The notes under the pieces were generated by a model, which was given only the letters and a program-made list of their open reading frames with translations, searched no databases and was not told the origin of the DNA. The position numbers were made by a program, and so were the translations under genes. Shown here in pieces: positions 6,206-13,439 of a stretch of DNA of 13,439 nucleotides. The stretch comes from Planctomycetota bacterium (GTDB lineage Bacteria > Planctomycetota > Phycisphaerae > Phycisphaerales > SM1A02): positions 1 to 13,439 of the forward strand of contig RFQW01000009.1 of NCBI GenBank assembly GCA_009924765.1. The letters run 5' to 3'. Every line of letters starts with the position of its first letter. Position 1 is the stretch's first letter.

Positions 6206-8287
6206 ATGACGCACGCGCCCCGAGCCCACCGCTCCAGGTTGTCGCAGGGCATCACTGCCCTGGCTGCGCTGTGCCTTGCATGCGTTGCCGCACACGCCGT
6301 GGTGCTGCCCGTGTCCACACGCGGCGGCATCGGTGCCATCCCCTATCAGGACGGCTCCACCAAGGGTGTCACGTTCCGCACCTGGGCGCCCAACGCGCAG
6401 GCCGTCAGCGTGGCGCTGGCCAGCACCTTCTACAGCACCACCGCGCACCAGCTCAGCAGCGAGGGCAACGGGTACTGGTCGGGCGACATCGCCAACGTGG
6501 TGGCTGGTGCGCAGTACAAGTTCGCGATCAAGTACAACAACACCTATCGCCTGAAGAACGATCCGCGCGCGCGCGACCTGACCAACAGCGTGGGCACCAG
6601 CATCGTGTACGACCCCAAGGCGTACCAGTGGCAGACCTCGAACTTCCAGATCGCCAACTGGAACGAGCTGGTGATCTACGAGATGCACATCGGCACGTTC
6701 GGCACGTCGGCCAGCGGTTCTCCGCCGGCCACCTTCAGCAACGCGATCAGCAAGCTGGACCATCTGGTGGATCTGGGCGTGAACTGCGTCAGCCTGATGC
6801 CGATCAACGAGTTCCCCGGCGACCTGAGCTGGGGCTACAACCCCAGCTATCCGTTCAGCGTTGAAAGCGCCTACGGCACGCCGGACGACCTGAAGCGCTT
6901 CGTGGATGCGGCGCACGCACGCGGCATCGCGGTGCTGAACGACGTGATCTACAACCACCTGGGCCCCACCGACATGGACATGTGGCAGTTCGATGGCTGG
7001 AGCCAGAACAACCTCGGCGGCATCTTCTTCTACAACAACGCCACGCAGGCCGCCACGCCGTGGGGCAACACGCGACCGGACTACGGCCGCGCCGAGGTGC
7101 GCCAGTTCATCCGGGACAACGCGCTGATGTGGCTGGACGAGTTCCGCATGGACGGCCTGCGGTGGGACGGCACCAAGTACATCCGTCGCACCGACCAGTA
7201 CGGGCAGGAACTGCCCTACGCCTGGGGCATGCTGCAGTGGTGCAACGACCAGATCAACGCGCAGTTCCCGGGCAAGATCTCGGTGGCCGAGGACTTCGAC
7301 GACAACGCCTGGATCAGCAAGCCCACCAGCGTGGGCGGCGCCGGCTTCGACAGCCAGTGGGACTGGTTCGTGCACAACGTTCGCGACGTGATCCAGCAGA
7401 CCTGGGACAGTGGCCGCGACATGTCGAAGATCAGGGAAGCGATCACCCACAACTACAACGGCAACCACACCGAGCGCGTGATCTACGTGGAGAGCCACGA
7501 CGAGGTTGCCAACGGCAAGCAGCGCATGTCGAGCAGCATCAGCCCCAGCACGCCGGGCGACTACTACGCACGCAAGCGCAGCACCCTGGGTGCCGCCGTG
7601 ACCTTCTTCAGCCCGGGCATCCCGTTCATGTTCCAGGGCCAGGAGATGCTGGAGGACGGCTTCTTCACCGACAGCGACCCGCTGGACTGGAGCAAGGTCA
7701 CCACCTACTCCGGCATCGTGCGGATGTACAAGGACATGATCGCGCTGCGCCGCAACACGCAGGCGGTCACCAAGGGCCTGACCGGACCCAACACGAACGT
7801 GTTCCACATGAACAACTCGAACAAGCTGGTGGGTTGGCACCGCTGGATGAACGGCGGCACCGGCGATGACGTGGTGGTGCTGATCAACTTCAGCGCGACC
7901 AGCTGGTCCAACTACCGCATCGGCATGCCGCGCGGTGGCATGTGGAAGTGCCGCTTCAACAGCGACTGGAACGGCTACTGCAGCGACTTTGCCAACACGA
8001 AGTCGCTGGACGTGGACGCGAACGGCTACGCCTACGACGGCCTTGCCCAGAGCGCCACGCTGAACATCGGCCCCTACTCGGTGCTGGTGTACTCGCAGGG
8101 CGACGCGCAGGTGCCGGGCAATCCGGCCGACCTCGACGGAAGCTGCTCGGTGGACGCGGGCGATGTGAGCATCGTGCTGCTTGATTTCGGCACCGCAGGT
8201 GGCTCGAGCGATCTGGACGGCGACGGCATGGTGGGCAGCGGCGACATCGGCATCGTTCTGCTCGAGTTCGGCTGGACCTGCAACTGA
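6206..8287 (+). CDS. Exported GH13 enzyme (branching-enzyme/alpha-amylase-like) with dockerin-like tail, copy 1
   Basis: A 693-residue protein acting on alpha-1,4-glucans outside the cytoplasm. A signal peptide (basic N-region, core ITALAALCLACVAA, probable cut AHA|VV near residue 31) is followed by a CBM48-like domain (about 40-145, with VTFRTWAPNAQAVSV) and a GH13 barrel. Catalytic regions: I, DVIYNH (246-251); II, DGLRWD with nucleophile Asp321; III, SVAED with acid/base Glu362; IV, ESHDE with Asp432. The SHDEVANGK run is close to GlgB's region IV, but region II differs from classical GlgB (DGFRVDAV), so the activity could be branching, hydrolysis or transglycosylation. An alpha-amylase C-type beta domain (about 525-632) is followed by a two-loop Ca-binding tail (DLDGSCSVDAGD, then DLDGDGMVGSGD) ending in WTCN. 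In-frame starts at 6077 and 6188 would place up to 43 extra residues before the signal peptide, so 6206 was chosen. The next gene is its paralogue, 19 bases downstream. Confidence 0.85.
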   Translation: MTHAPRAHRSRLSQGITALAALCLACVAAHAVVLPVSTRGGIGAIPYQDGSTKGVTFRTWAPNAQAVSVALASTFYSTTAHQLSSEGNGYWSGDIANVVAGAQYKFAIKYNNTYRLKNDPRARDLTNSVGTSIVYDPKAYQWQTSNFQIANWNELVIYEMHIGTFGTSASGSPPATFSNAISKLDHLVDLGVNCVSLMPINEFPGDLSWGYNPSYPFSVESAYGTPDDLKRFVDAAHARGIAVLNDVIYNHLGPTDMDMWQFDGWSQNNLGGIFFYNNATQAATPWGNTRPDYGRAEVRQFIRDNALMWLDEFRMDGLRWDGTKYIRRTDQYGQELPYAWGMLQWCNDQINAQFPGKISVAEDFDDNAWISKPTSVGGAGFDSQWDWFVHNVRDVIQQTWDSGRDMSKIREAITHNYNGNHTERVIYVESHDEVANGKQRMSSSISPSTPGDYYARKRSTLGAAVTFFSPGIPFMFQGQEMLEDGFFTDSDPLDWSKVTTYSGIVRMYKDMIALRRNTQAVTKGLTGPNTNVFHMNNSNKLVGWHRWMNGGTGDDVVVLINFSATSWSNYRIGMPRGGMWKCRFNSDWNGYCSDFANTKSLDVDANGYAYDGLAQSATLNIGPYSVLVYSQGDAQVPGNPADLDGSCSVDAGDVSIVLLDFGTAGGSSDLDGDGMVGSGDIGIVLLEFGWTCN

Positions 8288-8306
8288 CATGTGATCCGGA
8301 ACCGCC

Positions 8307-10370
8307 ATGCACCGACCCGCCAACGCCGTTCGACGCCTGAGCGCCCTGACGGCGCTGGCGCTTGCGGCGCAGGCGTGGGCCGTGGTGCTGCCGGTGTCCA
8401 CACGCGCGGGCGTGGGCGCGATTCCGTATCAGGTGGGCACCACGAAGGGCGTCACCTTCCGCACCTGGGCGCCGAACGCGCAGGCCGTGAGCGTGGTGGG
8501 CAGCTTCAACTTCTGGAGCACCACGGCGCACCAGCTGAGCAGCGAAGGCAACGGCTACTGGTCGGGCGACGTGAGCAACTGCCCCTTCGCCGCGCAGTAC
8601 AAGTTCGCCATCAAGATCAACGGCAGCTACCAGCAGAAGGCCGATCCGCGATCGCGCCTGCTGGTGAACAGCGTGGGCAACAGCATCGTGCACGATCCGT
8701 CGGCCTATGCGTGGACGACCGGCACCTTCGGCATCGCCGACTGGAACAGGCTGGTCATCTATGAACTGCACCTGGGCTCGTTCCATGTGCCCAGCGGCAC
8801 GACTGTGCCCAGCAACTTCAGCCGGGCCACGCAGAAGCTGGATGACCTGGTGGACCTTGGCATCAACTGCATCGAGCTGCTGCCGGTGGCGGAATTCCCG
8901 GGCGACATCAGCTGGGGCTACAACCCCAGCTACCCCTTCAGCGTGGAAAGCGCCTATGGCGGCCCGAACGAGCTGAAGAAGTTCGTGGACGCCTGCCATG
9001 CGCGCGGCATCGCGGTGCTGGCCGACGTGGTGCACAACCACTACGGCCCCAACGACCTCAGCATGTGGCAGTACGACGGCTGGAGCCAGAACGGCAACGG
9101 CGGCATCTTCTTCTTCAACGACACGCTGCGCGCGAACACGCCGTGGGGCCCCCGCCCCGACTACACGCGCACCGAGGTGCAGCAGTACGTGCGCGACAAC
9201 GCCTCGATGTGGCTGGGCGAATTCCGCATGGATGGACTGCGATGGGATGCCACCAAGTTCATGCGGCGCACGGACTCGGCGGGCACCGACATTCCAAGCG
9301 CATGGAGCCTGCTGCAGGCGTGCAACAACGACATCGATGCGACCTGGCCCGGCAAGATCTCCATCGCCGAAGACTTCGATGACAGCGCCGCCGTCACGCG
9401 GCCCGTGTCGCAGAGCGGCGCGGGCTTCGACAGCCAGTGGGACTGGTTCGTGCACTCGATCCGCGGCGTGGTGACGGCCAGCAGCGACAGCGGTCGCGAC
9501 ATGAACACCGTGCGCGACGCCGTGGCGCACGCCTACAACGGCAGCGCCACGCAGCGCGTGATCTACACCGAGAGCCACGACGAGGTGGCCCTGACCAGCG
9601 GCAACCTGCGCCTGCCGAGCGCGATCAGCGCCGCCGCGCCGGGTGGCCTGCAGGCGCGCAAGCGCAGCACCCTGGCGGCGGGCGTGATGTTCACCAGCCC
9701 GGGCATTCCAATGCTTTTCATGGGGCAGGAGCTGCTGGAAGACGGCGGCTGGGACGCCAACGACCCGATGGACTGGACCAAGGCCACGACCTACGCCGGC
9801 ACGCGGCAGATGTACAAGGACCTGATCGCGCTGCGTCGCAACACGGCGGGACTGACGGCCGGCCTGACGGGCGCCAACACCAACGTGTTCCATGTGAACA
9901 ACACCAACAAGCAGATCGCCTGGCACCGCTGGGGCGGTGGCGGCGAGCGCGATGATGTGGTGGTGCTGGCGAACTTCAGCGGCTGGCCCATCAACAACTA
10001 CCGCATCGGCCTGCCGCGCTCGGGCACCTGGAAGTGCCGCTTCAACAGCGATTCCAACGTGTACGCCAGCGACTACTCGAACACGCCCAGCCCCGATGTG
10101 GAAGCGAACGGTCAGGCGTATGACGGCATGCCCACCAGCGGCACCTTCCGCGTGGGCGCCTACGCGCTGGTTGTGTATTCGCAGGGCGATGCCGTGCCCG
10201 GCAATCCGGCCGACCTGGACGGCAGCTGCGTGGTGGATGCCGGCGACGTGGCCTTCGTGCTGCTCGACTTCGGATCCGTCGGCGGCCCGAGCGATCTCGA
10301 CGGCGACGGCGTGGTCGGCAGCGGCGACGTGGCGATGATCCTGCTCGAGTTCGGCTGGACCTGCCAGTGA
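8307..10370 (+). CDS. Exported GH13 enzyme (branching-enzyme/alpha-amylase-like) with dockerin-like tail, copy 2
   Basis: A 687-residue paralogue of the preceding gene with the same architecture: signal peptide (ALTALALAAQAWA|VV, cut near residue 26), CBM48-like domain, GH13 barrel, C-terminal beta domain and dockerin-like tail. Catalytic regions: I, DVVHNH (240-245); II, DGLRWD with nucleophile Asp314; III, SIAED with Glu355; IV, ESHDE with Asp425. The full triad predicts an active enzyme. Differences from copy 1 cluster near the active site: region I has His for Tyr, and after SHDEV this copy reads ALTSG instead of ANGK, losing the Gly-Lys that copy 1 shares with GlgB. That hints at a changed product or substrate preference. 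The tail has loops DLDGSCVVDAGD and DLDGDGVVGSGD and ends WTCQ. It follows copy 1 by 19 bases without its own obvious promoter, so co-transcription is likely. Its stop is 4 bases from the convergent glgP stop. Confidence 0.85.
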   Translation: MHRPANAVRRLSALTALALAAQAWAVVLPVSTRAGVGAIPYQVGTTKGVTFRTWAPNAQAVSVVGSFNFWSTTAHQLSSEGNGYWSGDVSNCPFAAQYKFAIKINGSYQQKADPRSRLLVNSVGNSIVHDPSAYAWTTGTFGIADWNRLVIYELHLGSFHVPSGTTVPSNFSRATQKLDDLVDLGINCIELLPVAEFPGDISWGYNPSYPFSVESAYGGPNELKKFVDACHARGIAVLADVVHNHYGPNDLSMWQYDGWSQNGNGGIFFFNDTLRANTPWGPRPDYTRTEVQQYVRDNASMWLGEFRMDGLRWDATKFMRRTDSAGTDIPSAWSLLQACNNDIDATWPGKISIAEDFDDSAAVTRPVSQSGAGFDSQWDWFVHSIRGVVTASSDSGRDMNTVRDAVAHAYNGSATQRVIYTESHDEVALTSGNLRLPSAISAAAPGGLQARKRSTLAAGVMFTSPGIPMLFMGQELLEDGGWDANDPMDWTKATTYAGTRQMYKDLIALRRNTAGLTAGLTGANTNVFHVNNTNKQIAWHRWGGGGERDDVVVLANFSGWPINNYRIGLPRSGTWKCRFNSDSNVYASDYSNTPSPDVEANGQAYDGMPTSGTFRVGAYALVVYSQGDAVPGNPADLDGSCVVDAGDVAFVLLDFGSVGGPSDLDGDGVVGSGDVAMILLEFGWTCQ

Positions 10371-10394
10371 ACGCTCACGCGTTCGCGGGCAGGT
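10359..10394. terminator. Inverted repeat at convergent gene junction, possible bidirectional terminator
   Basis: Two 16-base arms (10359-10374 and 10379-10394) pair around the tetraloop TCAC. The outer seven pairs (ACCTGCC with GGCAGGT) and inner six (GAACGC with GCGTTC) are perfect; between them are one A/G mismatch (10366/10387), one G-C and one G-U pair. The stop codons of the second GH13 gene (10368-10370) and of glgP (10377-10375) both lie inside. The arms extend into both coding regions. There is no T-run on either side, so the hairpin is clear but the terminator role is inferred from position. Confidence 0.5.
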
Positions 10395-12560
10395 AGCTCT
10401 TCTCCAGGTACTCGGCCACCATGCGGTGCGTGTTGAATCGGCCCGGAACCGTGGCCACGCTGTGCAGCGCGCGCGCGATCCAGTCCTGCGGCAGGCCGGC
10501 ACGATCGTGCTGGTAGAAGCTGGGCACCACCTCGTTCTCGAGCAGCGCGTACAGGCTCTCGGCGTCGAGCGCATCCTGCTTCTCGCGATCGGTTCCCTCG
10601 CTGCCGTCGCCGATGGCCCAGCCGTTGCGGCCGTCGAAGCTCTCCGGCCACCAGCCGTCCAGGATGCTCAGGTTCACGCCGCCATGCATCGGCGGCTTCA
10701 TGCCGCTGGTGCCGCTGGCCTCGTGCGGGCGAAGCGGGTTGTTCAGCCACACGTCGCAGCCGCTCACCAGCATGCGGCCCACGTGCATGTCGTACTCCTC
10801 GATCAGCGCCACGCGGGCCTCGAAGCCCTGCTCGCGCGTCCAGTGATGCACCTCGGCGGCGTAGGCCTGGCCGTCGCGGTCGCGCGGATGCGCCTTGCCG
10901 GCGAACACGATCTGCACCGGGCGATTACTGTCGGTCAGGATGCGACGCAGGCGCTCGGGTTCGCGGAAGATGAGCGGCGCGCGCTTGTAGGTGGCGAAGC
11001 GACGCGCGAAGCCGATGGTGAGCGCGTTGGGATCGAAGGCCTGCGTCGCGCGCAGCACCACTTCAGGCGCCTCGCCGCGGCGACGCGCCTGACGCACCAA
11101 CCGTTCGCGGATGAACTGCACCAGACGCGCACGCAGCTGCGCGCGCATGGCCCAGAATTCGCCTGCATCGGCCTTCTCCGCAGCTGCCCACGGATCCTTG
11201 CCACGCTCGATCGTGTCCAGATCAAGACCGATCGAGCGCTTCCAGAATGACTCCGCCTCGGGTGCGAGCCACGTGCGCGCATGCACGCCGTTGGTCACAT
11301 GGCCGATCGGCACCAGCGCGGCATCGGCCACGCCGTACACCTGCTGCCACATCTCGCGGCTCACGCGGCCGTGCAGCGCCGCCACGCCGTTCACGTGCTC
11401 CGCCGTGCGCAGTGCCAGCACCGTCATGCAGAAGGGCGCCTTCGGGTCGGCTGGCCGCTCCGAGCCCATGTCCAGGAACGCGCGACGCGCCAGACCGGCT
11501 TCGCGCCAGCAGGGCTGCAGCGCGTCGGCCACCATCTCGGCGTCGTATCGGTCGTGGCCCGCGGGCACCGGCGTGTGGGTGGTGAACACGGTGCTGGCGC
11601 GGATGCGCTGCAGCGCGTCCTCGAGCGATTCACCCTTGCGACGCAGCTGCGCCAGGCGCGCCACGCTGGCGAACGCGGCATGGCCCTCGTTCAGGTGGAA
11701 CACGCTGGCCTTGATGCCGAGCGCCTTCAGCGCCATCACGCCACCCACGCCAAGCAGCACCTGCTGTCGCATGCGAAGCTCGGGCTCGCCCTTGTACAGG
11801 CCTTCGGTCAGACGGCGGTCCTTGGGGCGATTCGCCTTGCGGTCGGTGTCCATCAGCACGGCCTTCACGCGACCCACGCGCATGGTCCACAGGCGCACTT
11901 CAACCTTGCGATCGCCGATCGGCACGCGGATGTCCACGCCCGTGTCTTCCAGCGGCATGCGGCGCGGATCCCAGCGCGGCTCGATCACGCGCGTGGTGCC
12001 ATCGGCGCGCAGCTGCTGCAGGTAATAGCCCTGCTGGTACAGCAGGCCCACCGCGGTCAGCGGAATGCCCAGATCGCTCGCGCTCTTCAGGTGATCGCCC
12101 GCCAGCACGCCCAGGCCACCCGAATACTGCTGCAGGCTTTCATGGATGGCGAACTCGCTGCAGACAGTCCCTTGGCGTCGGCGAATGCCTGCTGCTCGAA
12201 CCACGCCACCGTGCCGTGATAGGCGCGGTGCGCATCGTGCGCGGCCTTCACCAGTGCGCAGAAATCGGCGTCGGCGCAGCGTGCCGCGAACACCGGCTCA
12301 TCCACCTGACGCAGCACGGCCAACGGATCGTGGTTGCTCGCCTCCCACACGATCGGATCCAGCGCGGCAAAGGGTCGCTGCGCGATCTCGTTCCAGCTCC
12401 ACCACAGGTCGTTCGCGATCTTCAACAGGTCGCGGCGCATCTCCTTGGCCACCTTCGCCTGGGCCATCACCATGGCGCCAAGCGGCGCTGGCTCGGTGCG
12501 GACGGGCTTGGGGGCGGCCTTCTCGGCCACGGACTTCTTTCGCTTGGCGGCTGCGGGCAT
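10375..12560 (-). pseudogene. glgP: Alpha-glucan (glycogen/maltodextrin) phosphorylase, frameshifted
   Basis: GT35 phosphorylase of the short bacterial/archaeal type with an N-terminal DUF3417 domain; the intact enzyme frees glucose 1-phosphate from alpha-1,4-glucan ends in the cytoplasm. The 5' segment (12560-12165) encodes a Lys/Ala/Pro-rich leader of about 30 residues, then DUF3417 with NDLWWSWNEIAQRPFAALDP. The remainder (12164-10378) is in another frame and carries EFAIHESLQQYSGGLG, FHLNEGHAAF, TTHTPVPAGHDRYD, TNGVHARTW, FARRFATYKRAPLIF, and SGTSGMKPP with the PLP lysine (codon 10698-10696) before LSILDGWWPESFDGRNGW. Every motif survives except VAYF before xxEF, lost at the frame change. 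Without that break the protein would be about 730 residues, normal for the type. ATG 12560 lies 28 bases after the malQ stop; ATG 12599 would overlap malQ and is less likely. If the lesion is real, the gene makes no full-length enzyme; a sequencing or assembly error is the alternative. Confidence 0.85.
12160..12174 (-). other. Frameshift point in glgP
   Basis: Reading the - strand, the upstream frame ends AKGL (last good codon 12167-12165). The downstream frame resumes at TGC (12162-12160) as CSEFAIHESL, with the two bases TC (12164-12163) left over. The family has VAYFxxEF here. Putting ten bases between 12165 and 12164 would restore both the frame and the sequence GL-VAYF-CSEF, with TC as the end of the Phe codon. 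A one-base fix restores the frame but not the missing AYF. Confidence 0.7.
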
Positions 12561-12588
12561 GGAACCCGCTAAAGTCCCGCAAATCGGG

Positions 12589-13439
12589 CTATTTGGCAAG
12601 GCGGCCGGAATCAGCAGCCAACGCGATCAAATGGTTGGCCAGGCGGGCCGGGATGGCATCGGGCTGCATGCGCCAACACCAGTTGCCGTCGGCGAGTCCG
12701 GGCACGTTCATGCGCGCGGCGGGCCCAAGACCCAGCAGGTCCTGCATGGCCACGATGGCCGTGCGAGCGGGGCTCGCGTAGGCCAGGCGGATCAGCGCCT
12801 CCTCGGGCTTGCGACGATCTCCACCGGCATACGCCTTGAAGCGCGCCAGCGCCTCGGGCGAGAGGTGGCGGATCCATCCCCTGCTCACGTCGTTGTCGTG
12901 CGTGCCGGGATACACCACGCAGTTGGCCGGATGATGGTGCGGCAGGTCACCGCTGTCCGGCTCATAGAAGGCGTTGTGCAGCAACTTCATGCCGGGCAGG
13001 CCGAAGTCGTCGCGCAGGCGGATCACCTCGCGCGTGACGGCGCCCAGATCCTCCGCGATCAGCGGCAGGCGACCCAGCCTGCGTTCGATCGCGGCGAGCA
13101 GTTCGCGTCCGGGCGTGGGACGCCAGGCGCCCTTGCGCGCGGTCTTGGCACGACCGCTGATCTCATACGCGTGCACCAAGCCCACGAAGTGATCGATGCG
13201 CAGCGCGTCGAAGCGCGTCAGCGCCGTGGCCACGCGACTGGTCCACCAGCGGAACCCCTCGCGACGATGCGCCGCCCACGCGTAGTGCGGATGCCCCCAC
13301 AACTGCCCGTCCTTCGAGAAGCAGTCGGGCGGCACGCCCGTGACCACCTTCGGGCTGCCATCCTTCTCCAGGCGGAACAGCTCGGGGCGATCGGCCACAT
13401 CGGCCGAATCCAGCGTGACGAAGATGGGCAGATCGCCGA
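12589..13439 (-). CDS. malQ: 4-alpha-glucanotransferase (amylomaltase), C-terminal part; 5' end outside window
   Basis: GH77 enzyme that moves alpha-1,4-glucan chains between maltodextrins in the cytoplasm, producing longer chains for phosphorylase. The frame is open through the right window edge (first full codon at 13437) and the visible 282 residues begin with GDLPIFVTLDSADV, a mid-protein motif of the family, so the N-terminal part is missing. Numbering from that codon, the catalytic nucleophile is Asp82 in RIDHF, the acid/base Glu129 in LIAEDLG, and the third carboxylate Asp181 in GTHDND. Other family marks are GVPPDCFSKDGQLWGHPHY, the 250s-loop-like LRDDFGLPGMKLL, and the C-terminal QDLLGLGPAARMNVPG with GNWCWR. 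It precedes glgP on the same strand with a 28-base gap, a common pairing in maltodextrin and glycogen metabolism. A small stem-loop (CCCG 12576-12579 with CGGG 12585-12588) follows the stop, too weak to call a terminator. Confidence 0.93.
   Translation of the reverse strand, partial: GDLPIFVTLDSADVADRPELFRLEKDGSPKVVTGVPPDCFSKDGQLWGHPHYAWAAHRREGFRWWTSRVATALTRFDALRIDHFVGLVHAYEISGRAKTARKGAWRPTPGRELLAAIERRLGRLPLIAEDLGAVTREVIRLRDDFGLPGMKLLHNAFYEPDSGDLPHHHPANCVVYPGTHDNDVSRGWIRHLSPEALARFKAYAGGDRRKPEEALIRLAYASPARTAIVAMQDLLGLGPAARMNVPGLADGNWCWRMQPDAIPARLANHLIALAADSGRLAK

Larger units (their letters stand above)
6206..10370 (+). repeat. Tandem gene duplication of the exported GH13 enzyme
   Basis: The genes at 6206-8287 and 8307-10370 encode proteins that align from end to end, including signal-peptide end, all domains and the dockerin-like tail, with roughly two thirds identical residues by eye. 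Some blocks are still identical in DNA, for example the stretch encoding GFDSQWDWFVH. GAACCGCCATG at both start codons (6198-6208, 8299-8309) shows the copied unit included the base run just before the start. The divergence elsewhere means the duplication is not recent. Confidence 0.85.

Noticed and set aside
7956..10574. Very long open frame (872 codons) on the - strand opposite the GH13 genes
   Set aside because: Its composition is Val/Ala/His/Arg-rich without motifs. It is the complement of a well-supported GC-rich gene and overlaps the glgP end. A similar 764-codon frame opposite the first GH13 copy (6107-8401) is rejected for the same reason.
12160..12174. Programmed ribosomal frameshift in glgP
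   Set aside because: There is no slippery heptamer or following strong structure that I can see, and a simple shift would still leave out the conserved AYF residues.
12575..12590. Terminator after malQ
   Set aside because: Only a four-pair stem (CCCG/CGGG) with a five-base loop and no T-run, and glgP follows closely on the same strand.
12087..12599. Independent 170-residue gene on the - strand
   Set aside because: It is the N-terminal DUF3417 part of glgP; the residues after the frame change are meaningless and the continuing phosphorylase lies in the next frame.
1..13439. CRISPR array, tRNA, rRNA, insertion sequence, phage or defence island
   Set aside because: No regularly spaced repeats, no tRNA or rRNA-like stretch, and no transposase or integrase motifs were seen. 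The NDT-like domain alone, in a housekeeping cluster, does not support a defence system.

Overview
The window is GC-rich (roughly two thirds G+C by eye) and densely coded, with no rRNA, tRNA, CRISPR array, transposase or integrase visible. Several traits point to a planctomycete, most likely Phycisphaerae/Phycisphaerales: a prepilin-type secretion substrate of the planctomycetal kind, secreted enzymes ending in a short two-loop dockerin-like Ca-binding tail with a terminal cysteine, and starts that mostly lack a Shine-Dalgarno sequence. This is inference from protein style; no marker gene for taxonomy is present.

Left part (1-5003, all + strand): six tightly packed genes. In order they are the 3' part of an uncharacterised membrane-anchored protein, an MlaF-type ABC ATPase, MurD, a small lipoprotein, IspF, and a two-domain protein joining an archaeal adenylate-kinase-like (AdkA-like) P-loop domain to a nucleoside 2-deoxyribosyltransferase-like domain. 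Gaps are 4, -4, 13, 2 and 31 bases, so they look like one operon serving envelope and precursor metabolism. TANNNT hexamers sit exactly six bases before two of the start codons, which suggests extra leaderless promoters inside it. A prepilin-like gene (5090-6043) follows after an 86-base gap.

Right part (6044-13439): an alpha-glucan locus. Two tandem paralogous genes on the + strand encode exported GH13 enzymes with a signal peptide, CBM48-like N-domain, branching-enzyme/alpha-amylase-like barrel, C-terminal beta domain and dockerin-like tail. Facing them on the - strand are malQ (4-alpha-glucanotransferase, cut by the window end) and glgP (alpha-glucan phosphorylase of the short DUF3417-bearing type). 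The exported pair would remodel or cut alpha-glucan outside the cytoplasm, while MalQ and GlgP would handle maltodextrin or glycogen inside; the co-location is seen, the functional link is inferred.

The glgP gene is broken by a frameshift near 12164/12165, exactly where the family motif VAYFxxEF should be. The missing residues and the frame change are both explained by a deletion of about 10 bases. The convergent stop codons of the second GH13 gene and glgP lie only 4 bases apart, inside one 36-base inverted repeat that may terminate transcription from both sides.

Most noteworthy: the AdkA-like/NDT-like fusion with a degenerate P-loop, the duplicated and diverging exported GH13 pair, the glgP lesion in a conserved motif, and the hairpin at the convergent junction. 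I did not find a clearly new multi-gene system.
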